Shown piece after piece: positions 6,195 to 14,476 of a stretch of 18,004 nt of DNA; position 1 is the stretch's first letter; every line of letters starts with the position of its first letter. The DNA lies in NCBI GenBank assembly GCA_023474185.1, contig JAMCXR010000001.1:1-18004 (forward strand). Direction: 5' to 3'. A program made the position numbers and the translations under genes. Under the pieces are notes generated by a model that did not search any database, was not told the DNA's origin, and saw only the letters and a list, made by a program, of their open reading frames with translations. The stretch comes from Patescibacteria group bacterium (GTDB lineage: Bacteria > Patescibacteriota > Minisyncoccia > UBA6257 > Colwellbacteraceae).

Positions 6195-7079
6195 TTAAAG
6201 CTCGTCTATCATCTCGTCAAAAGACGGGATGTTTAACAAGCTATTGAGTTCCTTTACGGTGCTTAGCGTACGATTAAGCTTATTTTCCTTCTCCTCGTTT
6301 ATTTTAACGCCCAATCCGTACTTATCCTTGAATTTATTAAGCATCTCGTATTTGGAAACGGACGTGGAAAAAACATGATAAACTCCGGCGGAAGGATATT
6401 TCTCCCTGTCGCTCATTATCTCGTCGCAGATTTTCCCAAACTGTTTGGTGGTAATTCCGTTCCAGTAGTGGCCGGAAAAACCGTTAATCTCCGGATTCGG
6501 CTGGTTCAGGAACCACTCCAAAAGCCCGGTGAAACTCTCGAGCTCGCGGCCGATAATCGAAGTGCGAATAGTCAAAGCGTGCTCCGGCTCGCCCAAACTT
6601 TTTGATTTCCCGTAAATGTCGGCCGGCGTCTTTAACGACTCCTCGTCGTAAGGGAACCCTTCCTTTCCGTTATAAACGCAATCGGTCGTGATATGAATAA
6701 GCCTGTCGCCGAAATTATTGGCCAACACATGCGGAAGCGCGCCGTTGATGAAAAAAGTCATCGCCGGATTTTCCATCGAGAACGGTATCGTTACGCCGAT
6801 GCTGTTTATGACGAAATCGACATCTCCGACTTTGTCCAGAAAATCGGAAAGATACGCGCCCGGATATCCTTTTTTATTCACAAAATCGTCGTATACGCCC
6901 CCGGCATCGAACTCGTAAACATCGTGGTTCTGCGTTCCCCCGTAGGCTTTCTCCAGAAGCTCTAATTTGTCTTTATTCCTCACAGTGAGCGCCAGGTCGT
7001 ACTTGTCTTTCAGTACATCGTATACCGCGCTCCCAAGCATCCCGGTCGCCCCCAAAATCAGCACTCTTTTTTTATCCAT
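6195..7079 (-). CDS. RmlD-like NAD(P)-dependent sugar-nucleotide reductase
   Basis: The 294-residue protein is an extended short-chain dehydrogenase of the RmlD (dTDP-4-dehydrorhamnose reductase) type. It has GATGMLG at 10-16 (nucleotide-binding loop), VINSIGV at 90-96, TTDCVYNG at 131-138 with the catalytic Thr/Ser region, and the catalytic pair Y156 and K160 in YGKSK. The length fits the family (about 280-300). It should reduce a 4-keto sugar nucleotide in the cytoplasm. With the cupin and SDR genes upstream it forms a deoxysugar module, but dTDP-rhamnose cannot be assigned because RmlA and RmlB are not in view; CapF-like reductases are an alternative. The ATG at 7079 lacks a Shine-Dalgarno sequence. 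It is the last gene before the accessory block. Confidence 0.83.
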   Translation of the reverse strand: MDKKRVLILGATGMLGSAVYDVLKDKYDLALTVRNKDKLELLEKAYGGTQNHDVYEFDAGGVYDDFVNKKGYPGAYLSDFLDKVGDVDFVINSIGVTIPFSMENPAMTFFINGALPHVLANNFGDRLIHITTDCVYNGKEGFPYDEESLKTPADIYGKSKSLGEPEHALTIRTSIIGRELESFTGLLEWFLNQPNPEINGFSGHYWNGITTKQFGKICDEIMSDREKYPSAGVYHVFSTSVSKYEMLNKFKDKYGLGVKINEEKENKLNRTLSTVKELNSLLNIPSFDEMIDEL

Positions 7080-7093
7080 AATTAATTGCCAAC

Positions 7094-7122
7094 AGGATAA
7101 TCCTTATTTCTTTGACTGGCAA
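7094..7122 (-). promoter_or_regulatory. Possible internal promoter before the RmlD-like gene
   Basis: On the minus strand, TTGCCA (7122-7117), a 17-nt spacer and TATCCT (7099-7094) lie in the 52-bp gap between the cupin and reductase genes. The predicted leader is only about 8 nt. The same box pair with the same spacing precedes wecB. Confidence 0.38.
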
Positions 7123-7131
7123 ATACGAGAA

Positions 7132-7596
7132 CTACCTGTTTTCCACTTCCCAAACTGTCTTTCCCCAATAGTCCGCAGGCAAGCGATAGTCGTCCCCTTT
7201 GGATTCCTCAAGGCTTGAAGTAGAGAAAAACATTATCTTGGTCCACTTCTCAAGCGGCCTGAAACCGTTGGCGTACCCCGAGGGAATAAAGAGCAATGAC
7301 GGCTTTCTGGCCGATAAAACAAACCGGTTAACTTTTTCGTCCTTATCGGGATTGGAAAAGTCGTTTACCTTAACCGCCGCGACTATAGCCGATCCCGAAA
7401 CGACCAGAACATATTTAGCCTCTTTGGCGTGGCCGTGAAAGGCGCGTATCGTGTCGGTGGAAAAATTTTCCACCATATAAAAACGCTTCACGCCGCTGAA
7501 GTTGAAATCGTTGGCGAAAGTTAATTGCCCGCGATCGTCTACTGCCATTCCGGCTTCTATTATTTTGGGCTCGCTAGGCAAGGTCTCCATGCTCAT
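7132..7596 (-). CDS. RmlC/WxcM-like cupin, sugar-nucleotide epimerase or ketoisomerase
   Basis: The 154-residue single-domain cupin begins with VDDRGQLTF (19-27), matching the D.RG.L opening of the RmlC and WxcM/FdtA families. It has the motif RAFHGHAKEAKYVLVVSG at 51-68, with two His in the first cupin motif, and FIPSGYANGF at 103-112 in the second. RmlC-type enzymes epimerise C3/C5 of 4-keto-6-deoxy sugars; FdtA-type enzymes move the keto group from C4 to C3. The sequence does not decide between them. The second half (DDYRLPADYWGK) is typical of this group. The start (ATG 7596, or ATG 7590) overlaps the end of the SDR gene by 17-23 bp, which indicates translational coupling. Confidence 0.8.
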   Translation of the reverse strand: MSMETLPSEPKIIEAGMAVDDRGQLTFANDFNFSGVKRFYMVENFSTDTIRAFHGHAKEAKYVLVVSGSAIVAAVKVNDFSNPDKDEKVNRFVLSARKPSLLFIPSGYANGFRPLEKWTKIMFFSTSSLEESKGDDYRLPADYWGKTVWEVENR

Positions 7597-8545
7597 TGAG
7601 GCTGGCGATATGGCGAACGTTGAAATGAACGTCGCTTTCGACGTACTTGATTCTCTTTGAGGTCACCACATCAAATATTTCTTTGACTCCGTCCGCCACG
7701 GTATAAACCCTTTCAAGATCCAAAAGGCCGTCATTCTCGGCTTTGGCCGTAGACGCGTGGTAGTTCCTCTGGTCTTCGAACTTCTGCTCGACATATTCTA
7801 TCTTGCATCCGGTTATCTTGGCTATCTCGGTTCCCAAATCTTTCATCTGATAGTTAGATGTCGCAAAGTTGTATATTCCTTTCCACGGCTTGTCTATTCC
7901 GTTCACCAGGATCTCGCCGACATTTTTAACGTGCACCAGGGGCCGCCACTGCGATCCGCCGAACACGGAAAGCTTTCCTTTCACGACCGCGTTGGCAGTC
8001 ATATAGTTCGCGGCCAAGTCCATTCTGACACGGGAATAGGTATCCGACAGCCCGTAAACGGTACCGAGGCGGATTATAAAGCTGTTTTTATCCTTCAGTA
8101 TCTTTTCGCTCTCCAGCTTGGTCTGGGCATAAAGCGAAAGCGGATTGGGGGCCGACTCTTCGTCCACTTCCGCGTCATTTTTTCCGTACACCGAACAGGT
8201 TGAAACGAAAATTATCCGGCCGTCATAGTTTTTGGAAAGCCATTCCACCGCGTCCCTGTTTATCGCGTTGGTCAAATCCGGCCTCACCTGGCAGGCTCCG
8301 TCTCCAACTATCGCGGCCAGCCAAATTACAGTGGAATAGTTGGGAAGGATTTTTTCAAGCTTTTCCGTGTCCCTGACATCGCCGTAGACAAAATCGACCG
8401 GCTTGTGGTACTGGTGTTCGTAAAGCAGACTGTCGTAGACAGTGAACGGGATGTTTCTTTTTAGAAGGATGTCCGTCACTGCCCCTCCGATGTATCCCGC
8501 GCCGCCAACCACTAGGACTTTATCTTTATTGTTTTGCTCGTTCAT
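7574..8545 (-). CDS. NAD-dependent epimerase/dehydratase (extended SDR)
   Basis: The 323-residue protein has the NAD-binding motif GGAGYIG at 14-20, DVRD at 56-59, WLAAIVG at 75-81, the catalytic STCSVYG at 115-121 and the active-site pair Y139/K143 in YAQTK. It belongs to the GalE/RfbB-like extended SDR family and should epimerise, dehydrate or reduce a nucleotide sugar in the cytoplasm. The exact substrate is not predictable. The ATG at 8545 follows the TPR gene stop by 15 bp, without a Shine-Dalgarno sequence. It is the first of three consecutive sugar-modifying genes (SDR, cupin, reductase), which suggests they act in series on one sugar nucleotide. Confidence 0.85.
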   Translation of the reverse strand: MNEQNNKDKVLVVGGAGYIGGAVTDILLKRNIPFTVYDSLLYEHQYHKPVDFVYGDVRDTEKLEKILPNYSTVIWLAAIVGDGACQVRPDLTNAINRDAVEWLSKNYDGRIIFVSTCSVYGKNDAEVDEESAPNPLSLYAQTKLESEKILKDKNSFIIRLGTVYGLSDTYSRVRMDLAANYMTANAVVKGKLSVFGGSQWRPLVHVKNVGEILVNGIDKPWKGIYNFATSNYQMKDLGTEIAKITGCKIEYVEQKFEDQRNYHASTAKAENDGLLDLERVYTVADGVKEIFDVVTSKRIKYVESDVHFNVRHIASLNEHGDLA

Positions 8546-8560
8546 GGTATTTGGTTTATT

Positions 8561-9229
8561 TTATTTTTTCGGCGAACCAGCGGGGGTTAACGAAAGTCCG
8601 GATTCCAACTGGCTCACTATTTTTTGAGTGTTGGAATCGTCGGGCCAATAAGCGAGTATTTTCCTGGCAACCTTTAAGGCGTTCGTCTTGTCTCCCTCGC
8701 TCAAATAAATAGACAGTTCGCCGTACAAAAATTGCGGCCGGCGCGGGCTGTAAATCAGCCCCTCCTGATAATACTTCAAAGCCGTATCCCAAAACGACCT
8801 GTTCTTGTAAGCGTCTCCCATTTCCCGGTAAATATCGCCCATGGTGGAAAAGTTTTGGACGTAGTTCGCGCCGGTGCCGGAATCAATTATCGGCTGGGTG
8901 TACTTCAGCGCGAAATTGGCCAACTCTACCGCCGAGGCTTCCGGAATATTCGGAGTATTCGCCAAAACGGAGCCGATGGTCATGTCCATCTGGCGAATCA
9001 CCTCATATTGCCCGACGGGCGAAGGAGTGCTTAAGGTGCTGATAAAATAATCCTCGAACTCCTGCAAGGTGATGCCCTGCGAGCCGTTTCCCCCGCCGCT
9101 TTGCAATACATTCATCGTGTTCACGAGCGAGGCCGACTTGCTGTAGGGCAAATAAGAGCCGTAGTAGATGACTCCGGCCATTGCCGCCGCTATAATGACG
9201 CTTAATATTTTTTTAGCTTCCTGATCCAT
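8561..9229 (-). CDS. Membrane-anchored TPR protein linked to the O-antigen ligase
   Basis: I place the start at the ATG at 9229 (MDQEAKKIL), giving 222 residues. The frame stays open to 9295, but the extra 22 residues lie inside the ligase coding sequence and look non-native. One N-terminal membrane helix (ILSVIIAAAMAGVIYYGSYL) is followed by an extracytoplasmic helical domain. TPR-like pairs are visible (GDIYREMGDAYKNRSFWDTA, then LKYYQEGLIYSPRRPQFLYG, then GDKTNALKVARKILAYWPDD). Many Wzy_C ligases carry C-terminal TPRs in the same polypeptide; here they are a separate gene whose start overlaps the ligase stop by 17 bp. A partner role for the ligase, binding glycan or acceptor protein, is likely but inferred. 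Confidence 0.78.
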   Translation of the reverse strand: MDQEAKKILSVIIAAAMAGVIYYGSYLPYSKSASLVNTMNVLQSGGGNGSQGITLQEFEDYFISTLSTPSPVGQYEVIRQMDMTIGSVLANTPNIPEASAVELANFALKYTQPIIDSGTGANYVQNFSTMGDIYREMGDAYKNRSFWDTALKYYQEGLIYSPRRPQFLYGELSIYLSEGDKTNALKVARKILAYWPDDSNTQKIVSQLESGLSLTPAGSPKK

Positions 9230-10604
9230 ATTTTTGGAATTCGTAATCAGCGAAAGCCAGGAAAAGCATAACATTGATGTAAGTCGGCAAGACATCGAAT
9301 AAAACTATTCCCTGCACCAGGTAAGCCACCGGCATCGCCAGAAGCAATCCTTTTTGAAAAAGAGTGAGAGGAGCGCCGCCGCGGTGTTCGTGGTCTTCCT
9401 TGACTGGCCGGTTAGTCCTTTTGAAGAACTGCCAGAAGAAAACCGCGAAAATACTCAAATAAGCCAATAGTCCGACAGCACCCGTTTCCGCCAGGTAGTC
9501 AAAATAAATGCTGTGCGCCCGGTCGAACCAAGTCTCCGATCCCGAGACCGTCGGGTCATAATAATTGGTGTTAAAATACTTGTCGAATACCGCGCTGTAC
9601 TCTTCCGGCCCCCAGCCGAAAACGGGCCTGTTCTTCCATCCCTCGAAAGCCGCCTCCCACGCCCAAAACCTGGTTTTGAACGTCGTGGCGTTGACCGAGA
9701 TGTGGAGATAACGGTCGCAGACGCTGCAGTTGTTTATCTTGTCCAAAACCCTCTGGGCGGCGAAGAACGCCCCGGCCAGCACCACGAAAGCCACGAGCAC
9801 CGCCATCAGCCACTTTCTTGTTTTCGTCCCCCGCTCGGCTTTAAAGGCCGTATAGAGAAGAAAGGCCAGCATTCCGGCGCCCAAGCCGACAATCGCGCCT
9901 CGCGTTTGGCTCAAAAGCATAAAGGAAAGAAATAGGATTACGCTCGCCATGAGTCCCATTCTCACCCAATCTTTCTGCCTTTTTTTCGCAAGCAGCAGGT
10001 AAAGGGCGTAGAAAATGGCAAACAACATAAAGGTGCCGGCATAGTCGGCGTTTCCCAGCGTGCCGCTCATTCTGCTTAAGAAGCCGGTGGGGCCTATGAA
10101 AATGTGCGGAAGGAACGGACTGGCCGCTACGACTCCGTACAGGCCGACGAGCAGTGAAATTACCACCATTACTTTGAAAACCGTCGTCCAATCGCTTTCT
10201 TTTTTAAAAATTGCCGTCGCGAGGAAAAAGAGGGCAACGTAGTGTAGAATTTGAAATCCGCCCTCTCCTCTTTCAAAGTTGGACCAGAACGAAAACCACG
10301 GATTAATGCCGAAAAGACAGGATAAGACAAATGCAACGGCGAAAACGGCTACGGCCACAAGCAACGGCTGCTCTCTCCAAATCCTGCGCAAGAAATTCTC
10401 CTTGCGTGAACCGGCTTCCTCCTTGCCCCTGCGGTCGCCTTTTTCAAGCGCCCAGTAAAGGGTAAAAAAAATTATCGCCAGATCGATGGCGGAACGGAAA
10501 AACACCGCCTTGCCGACTATGTAGGGAAAGTAAAGCCAAGGAAGGACTATCAAGACGCTGAAAAGCGAGACGTAGAGGAAAAACTTGGCGATTTTCAAAT
10601 ACAT
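9213..10604 (-). CDS. O-antigen ligase/polymerase-like membrane protein (Wzy_C)
   Basis: The 463-residue polytopic membrane protein has about 10-12 hydrophobic helices. Wzy_C (PF04932) signatures are present: GTLGNADYAGTF at 181-192, LSQTRGAIVG at 231-240 with the conserved Arg (R235), the large extracytoplasmic loop with RPVFGWGPEEY at 326-336, and DRAHSIYFDYLAETGAVG at 361-378 with the conserved His (H364). Proteins of this family polymerise or transfer undecaprenyl-linked glycans onto lipid A, other lipids or proteins (WaaL, Wzy, PglL). Patescibacteria are generally thought to lack LPS, so a surface protein acceptor is plausible; that is inference. Two Cys (293, 296) in the loop form a CSVC motif. 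The ATG at 10604 starts the glycan cluster; no strong promoter was found just upstream. Confidence 0.88.
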   Translation of the reverse strand: MYLKIAKFFLYVSLFSVLIVLPWLYFPYIVGKAVFFRSAIDLAIIFFTLYWALEKGDRRGKEEAGSRKENFLRRIWREQPLLVAVAVFAVAFVLSCLFGINPWFSFWSNFERGEGGFQILHYVALFFLATAIFKKESDWTTVFKVMVVISLLVGLYGVVAASPFLPHIFIGPTGFLSRMSGTLGNADYAGTFMLFAIFYALYLLLAKKRQKDWVRMGLMASVILFLSFMLLSQTRGAIVGLGAGMLAFLLYTAFKAERGTKTRKWLMAVLVAFVVLAGAFFAAQRVLDKINNCSVCDRYLHISVNATTFKTRFWAWEAAFEGWKNRPVFGWGPEEYSAVFDKYFNTNYYDPTVSGSETWFDRAHSIYFDYLAETGAVGLLAYLSIFAVFFWQFFKRTNRPVKEDHEHRGGAPLTLFQKGLLLAMPVAYLVQGIVLFDVLPTYINVMLFLAFADYEFQKYGSGS

Positions 10605-10653
10605 AAGAGGGTTTCTGGTTGATTAAACAATGCTCTTAGTATTGCAGAAAATT

Positions 10654-10674
10654 CCCTATATGGCAACAATAGGG
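10654..10674 (-). terminator. Weak hairpin between the PG-binding fragment and the ligase
   Basis: On the minus strand, CCCTAT (10674-10669) pairs with ATAGGG (10659-10654) across a 9-nt loop, followed by AATTTTC. The stem is short and the T tract poor, so termination is uncertain. Confidence 0.3.
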
Positions 10675-10695
10675 GGTTCCTTCTTTTACTCGATT

Positions 10696-11040
10696 TTATT
10701 TTTTAATCTGTTCGCGCGATTTCGGTCCAAAGTAGCCGATGGGAGGGGTTATTCCGTTAGCTTTCTGCCAAGCCGCCACGGCTTCTCTCGTCAACTGGCC
10801 GAAATATCCGTAAGCGACTCCCGATGGCATCTTTAGATATCCACTGGATATGAGCATTTGCTGGAGCGCGGTTACATCGGCGCCGGTAGACCCAAGCGTG
10901 AGGTCGCGGGTGAAATTGTATGCCGCCTGCGCCGGTACGGAAGGTGCCACGGCTTGAGGGCTTACGGAAGATGTTTCCCCATTCAGTCGCGCGCAGCTAT
11001 CTGTGGATAAGGAAACAGGAAACCCAAAAGCCCCGCGCAA
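10696..11040 (-). CDS. Peptidoglycan-binding domain protein, probably a truncated paralogue
   Basis: The last 75 residues form a complete PG_binding_1 (PF01471) domain: FTRDLTLGSTGADVTALQQM, then LISSGYL, then GYFGQLTREAVAAWQKANG and ITPPIGYFGPKSREQI. It is very similar to the domain at residues about 73-150 of the neighbouring S-layer-like protein, and 20 bases (10718-10737) are identical to 14055-14074. No good start exists. The first in-frame candidate (TTG at 11040) lies inside the terminator of the upstream gene, there is no signal peptide and no ribosome-binding site. It is best read as the 3' remnant of a duplicated surface-protein gene, or a small protein with an unusual start. The 345-bp frame is undamaged, so loss of function may be recent. 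Confidence 0.55.
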   Translation of the reverse strand: MRGAFGFPVSLSTDSCARLNGETSSVSPQAVAPSVPAQAAYNFTRDLTLGSTGADVTALQQMLISSGYLKMPSGVAYGYFGQLTREAVAAWQKANGITPPIGYFGPKSREQIKK

Positions 11041-11055
11041 GGCGCGGGGCTTTGG
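11022..11055 (-). terminator. Strong Rho-independent terminator of the S-layer-like gene
   Basis: A 12-bp perfect stem pairs 11027-11038 with 11042-11053 (core GCCCCGCGC/GCGCGGGGC, loop of 3). On the minus strand it is followed by TTTTGGGTTT. It lies 43 bp after the stop at 11096. It is nearly symmetric and could also stop plus-strand transcripts. Confidence 0.87.
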
Positions 11056-11095
11056 TTCAGCTTATCCGAAGCTCAAGTCGGACAAGCAAGCTAGA

Positions 11096-14000
11096 CTAGG
11101 TTCCGGACGCGTAGGTGACAGCGTTGATCGTCGTCGGAGGAGTGGGAGAAATGGAAACCGAAGTTCCATTGCTCGTTCCATCCGAGTAGGTGACCGAGCT
11201 GTTTCCAGCGATGGTAGCCGTCAAGCCAACCGCGTTTCCGCTCGAGGCCGTCTGAGTCTGAGTTGAGTCGACCTGGACGGTAAACTTGGCGGATGAACCG
11301 GCGGTAATAAGGTATCCGCTTCCAGCCGAGCTGCCAAATGTCCACTGTGCGTAGCAGGATGTCTGCCCAACGCAAGTGCTGGTAGCTAAAGTGGCGTTAT
11401 CGGAAGCTACTACACTGTTTCCGTTCGGGTCAAGTAAGACGACGGTACCAGTGCCGAGCAGTGTTGATGAGGCTCCGGTGACAGCGTTGCCGCCGAAGGT
11501 GACCTTTACAGTCTGTAAGTAGACGGATCCCTGACTACTAGCCGATAAGGTAACGGTACCGATCTGGTCGCTTGAGGTCTTCACGCGGCCGGTGGTGCTG
11601 CCCAAGGCGGCAACCGCGGTACCCATTACGCTCCTCATCACAACCTGAGCAGCGGCCGAAGGCGTGCCCGAAACAGTCGCAGAAACATTAGACTGCGCAC
11701 CGATAGCGGTCACGCTAGAAGTGGCAGCAACGTTAAAGACGTGCGAACTGGTCGAGGCGGCGCCGCCGGAGCTGTAGCTCGCGACATCGCCCTTAAGCGT
11801 AAGAACGGTGGTTCCGTTCTGAGGAACGCTGATCGGAGTCGTCGGGTTGAAGGTGACGGTTCCGCTCGTAGCGGAGGCCATCGTCAAGTTCAACGGTCCG
11901 GCGACCTGGCTTCCTCCCGTCCAAAGCGTCAAGTTCTGGAAGGAGGCTCTGGTTCCGGTGTTGTTCGAAACGGTGTCGGTCAAGGTGATTGCCGTCACGT
12001 TTACCGGTTCCACATTGTTGTCGGTAAGATCGAAGACACCCAAAGTGTTACCAGTCGAACCCATCGAAACCTGTCCGGCAGCCGGAGAGCTGTTGTCCAG
12101 AGCCAATGTCAAAGTAGCTCCAGAGGAAACGGTCACGCTCTGGCCGGTTCTCGACGAATCGAAGGCGATCGAGCTGCCAGAAGCCTGGCCGGTAGCGGTC
12201 CAGTTGGTGAGCGAGACAACGCCGCTATAGGTAGCAGCAGTGCTGCCGCTCAAAATACTGGCGTAGACATCAACAGTCACCGCGCCGCCAGCCGGAACGT
12301 TAATCGGCGTGCTTCCAGAGAACGTATAGGCAGTAGCCGTACCGGTGTTAACCGTTCCTGCCGTCGAACCAAACTGGGTCGAACCAACCATCGCGTACAT
12401 ATTCTGCAGTTTCAAGTTGGTGTTGGCGCCAGTCGTAAACGTCAAGCTCGAGACGTTCGCTCCCTGAGCCGATGAAGCCGTCAAGGTGAACGAGCCAACC
12501 TTTTGGTTCTGGGCTCCAGCAGCGTAGGTCATCGTACCCACGGCGCTGTTAGTCGCAGAGGTCAGCGAGCTCGAAACCACCGTTAAGGTAGCTCCGGTAG
12601 CCGCGCCGCTCGAGGTCGTCTGGTTGGAGATCTGGCCAACAGCGTTGCTGCTACCAGCCACCAAGGCGCCCTGCAAAGCAGTGGCAGTCATAGAAGACTG
12701 CAAATCGGCCACCAAGGATAGAACGCGAGTCGTGTTCGCCGGAATGGTGTAGTTGATGTTTGAAGACGAAGTACCGAAGTAGCAGGTTATGACACCGCTA
12801 CTGTAGCTGCAGTCGCCGCTCGAAGAGGTGTTTCCAATCGTGCTAATCGTGTTACCAACCTGTCCGCCGGCGTTGTCGATGAGCCTGATGTTTTTAAGAT
12901 CATCTTCAGCGTTCGTGACAGAAGTCCAGCCCGTGCCGGTGATCGAAGCGCTGATGAAGTTGATTCTCACAGCCTCGCCGGCCGCCTTGACGTCAAATTT
13001 GGCCAAGGTGACAGCGGAGACGCCCTGCGCTACGTTTCCAGTCGGCGTATTCGCATCCTGGGAAACAGTCAGAGTACCAGCGTTAATGGTAATCGTCGTG
13101 GCATTGGTCGTCGTGACCGAGGTCGTAATGCCAGAGTTGTACTGACTGTCGGTGGCGCTCACGTCATAGTTGTGAAGAATCGTGAACTCAGCCGTGCGGT
13201 TCGGGCTGCCCATTATATCAGCATAAAGCTGAATGTCGGTCGTACCCGTGTTGAGCTTCACGTTGGACGAGGAAAGGTTAAAGTAAACCGTTCCATCGCT
13301 TGCAACGGAGGCCACGGTCTGGCCAACCTGGGTGCCAGCAACGTAGAGCTTCAGGTTCTGAAGGTCCGAGGTGTTGGCCGAGCCAACTTCGGTGAACTTC
13401 ATACCCTTCAGCCAAACGGCGTTGTTCGTCACGTTGGCAGTGAGATCGGCCGCCAAAACGCCAGTCGTTCCGGCATTGACGCTGGAACCAACGGCATTAA
13501 AGGTGAAGGTCGCACTGGACAATGACGGGTTGCTAACCGTTGTCACGGTTTGCGTGCTAGCCGTAACCGGAGTTCCGGAAACGGTGTCGCCGGATGCCAA
13601 AGTCGCGCCAGTGAGCTGCCAGGCAATCGTGTTGCCAGCCGCCGCGCTGGACGAAAGGTCCATCTTCAAGGTGTAAGTCGCGCTCTGGCCAGCCGGAACA
13701 TTCAAATTCAAGCCGCTAAAACTAGCGACTCCGCTTGAAAGGGACTGGTACTGAGCGACAACATTACCCGTTGAATCGGCCAAGTACATATTAGTGACGT
13801 TGGAGTCACTAACGACGCCGACTTTGGTGAAAGTCAAACCGGTGATAGTTTCACCGCTGGCACTCGAGGCCGTAAAGGTGAAGCTGCCAACCGGAATTTG
13901 ACCAGCGCCAGCAATTACCGAACCAGCCGCCACGCTATTCGAAGCGAGGCTTGCCGCCAAACCGGTAGACGGAACTTGAGCCGTCGGTCCAGTGGTGGTG

Positions 14001-14476
14001 CTAGTCGGGGTGGTGGTGCTAGTCGTTGTGGTCAAAGCCACGTACTCCGCTCGGGATTTCGGTCCAAAGTAGCCAGCCGACGGCGTAACGCCGTGAGCGG
14101 CCTGCCATTTGGCAACAGCCTTTGCGGTCAAGGTACCGAAGTAGGTCGTTTCATGACCAGCGGAACCAGAACCGGTTGAGGCAACCGTGTATCCCGAAGC
14201 GTTGAGGTATTCCTGCAAGCACTTTACATCAGCGCCGGTCGAACCCACGGTGAGGTCGCGAGTGAACGTGCACGAAGCAGTGCTAGTAGTACCTCCCTGG
14301 GCCGCGAGTTGCGCCTGCAACTGCTGCACCTGGGCGAGTAAGGCTTGAATCTGCGCTTGCAAGTCAGTCGTTGTCGCGGCGCTTGCCGGCGCAATCATCA
14401 AAGCCCCACCCAGCCAGACGGCAGTCGAAAGAGACAACCCCACAGCCACAATTTTCTGGGAAAGTTTGCTTCTCAT
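11096..14476 (-). CDS. S-layer-like secreted surface protein with PG-binding domain and repeated beta-sandwich modules
   Basis: The 1126-residue exported protein starts with a Sec signal peptide (basic MRSKLSQK, hydrophobic core, likely cleavage after APASA at 33). A short Gln-rich coiled coil follows (about 37-60, heptad-like QAQIQALLAQVQQLQAQL). Next is a PG_binding_1 domain (about 72-150, FTRDLTVGSTGADVKCLQEY to GYFGPKSRAEY) and a Thr-rich stalk (TTTTSTTTPTSTTTG). The rest is about five or six Ig-like beta modules with recurring signatures such as VGSFTFTASSASGETITGL and VGSFTLTASSAQGANVSSL. It is rich in Ser, Thr, Ala and Gly and poor in charged residues. It should anchor to peptidoglycan through the N-terminal domain and form a surface layer or stalk. 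All six Cys fall in three close pairs. ATG at 14476 has no clear Shine-Dalgarno sequence. S-layer identity is inferred from architecture, not from a named family. Confidence 0.85.
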   Translation of the reverse strand: MRSKLSQKIVAVGLSLSTAVWLGGALMIAPASAATTTDLQAQIQALLAQVQQLQAQLAAQGGTTSTASCTFTRDLTVGSTGADVKCLQEYLNASGYTVASTGSGSAGHETTYFGTLTAKAVAKWQAAHGVTPSAGYFGPKSRAEYVALTTTTSTTTPTSTTTGPTAQVPSTGLAASLASNSVAAGSVIAGAGQIPVGSFTFTASSASGETITGLTFTKVGVVSDSNVTNMYLADSTGNVVAQYQSLSSGVASFSGLNLNVPAGQSATYTLKMDLSSSAAAGNTIAWQLTGATLASGDTVSGTPVTASTQTVTTVSNPSLSSATFTFNAVGSSVNAGTTGVLAADLTANVTNNAVWLKGMKFTEVGSANTSDLQNLKLYVAGTQVGQTVASVASDGTVYFNLSSSNVKLNTGTTDIQLYADIMGSPNRTAEFTILHNYDVSATDSQYNSGITTSVTTTNATTITINAGTLTVSQDANTPTGNVAQGVSAVTLAKFDVKAAGEAVRINFISASITGTGWTSVTNAEDDLKNIRLIDNAGGQVGNTISTIGNTSSSGDCSYSSGVITCYFGTSSSNINYTIPANTTRVLSLVADLQSSMTATALQGALVAGSSNAVGQISNQTTSSGAATGATLTVVSSSLTSATNSAVGTMTYAAGAQNQKVGSFTLTASSAQGANVSSLTFTTGANTNLKLQNMYAMVGSTQFGSTAGTVNTGTATAYTFSGSTPINVPAGGAVTVDVYASILSGSTAATYSGVVSLTNWTATGQASGSSIAFDSSRTGQSVTVSSGATLTLALDNSSPAAGQVSMGSTGNTLGVFDLTDNNVEPVNVTAITLTDTVSNNTGTRASFQNLTLWTGGSQVAGPLNLTMASATSGTVTFNPTTPISVPQNGTTVLTLKGDVASYSSGGAASTSSHVFNVAATSSVTAIGAQSNVSATVSGTPSAAAQVVMRSVMGTAVAALGSTTGRVKTSSDQIGTVTLSASSQGSVYLQTVKVTFGGNAVTGASSTLLGTGTVVLLDPNGNSVVASDNATLATSTCVGQTSCYAQWTFGSSAGSGYLITAGSSAKFTVQVDSTQTQTASSGNAVGLTATIAGNSSVTYSDGTSNGTSVSISPTPPTTINAVTYASGT

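Noticed and set aside
9230..9295. Upstream extension of the TPR protein start to 9295
   Set aside because: The extra 22 residues are the ligase coding sequence in another frame; the ATG at 9229 places the basic residues and membrane helix correctly at the N terminus.
11741..12475. Long plus-strand open frame (about 244 codons) opposite the S-layer-like gene, and similar frames up to 14179
   Set aside because: They mirror the Ser/Thr/Ala/Gly-rich codons of the real gene, have Arg/Ser-rich low-complexity products and no start signals.
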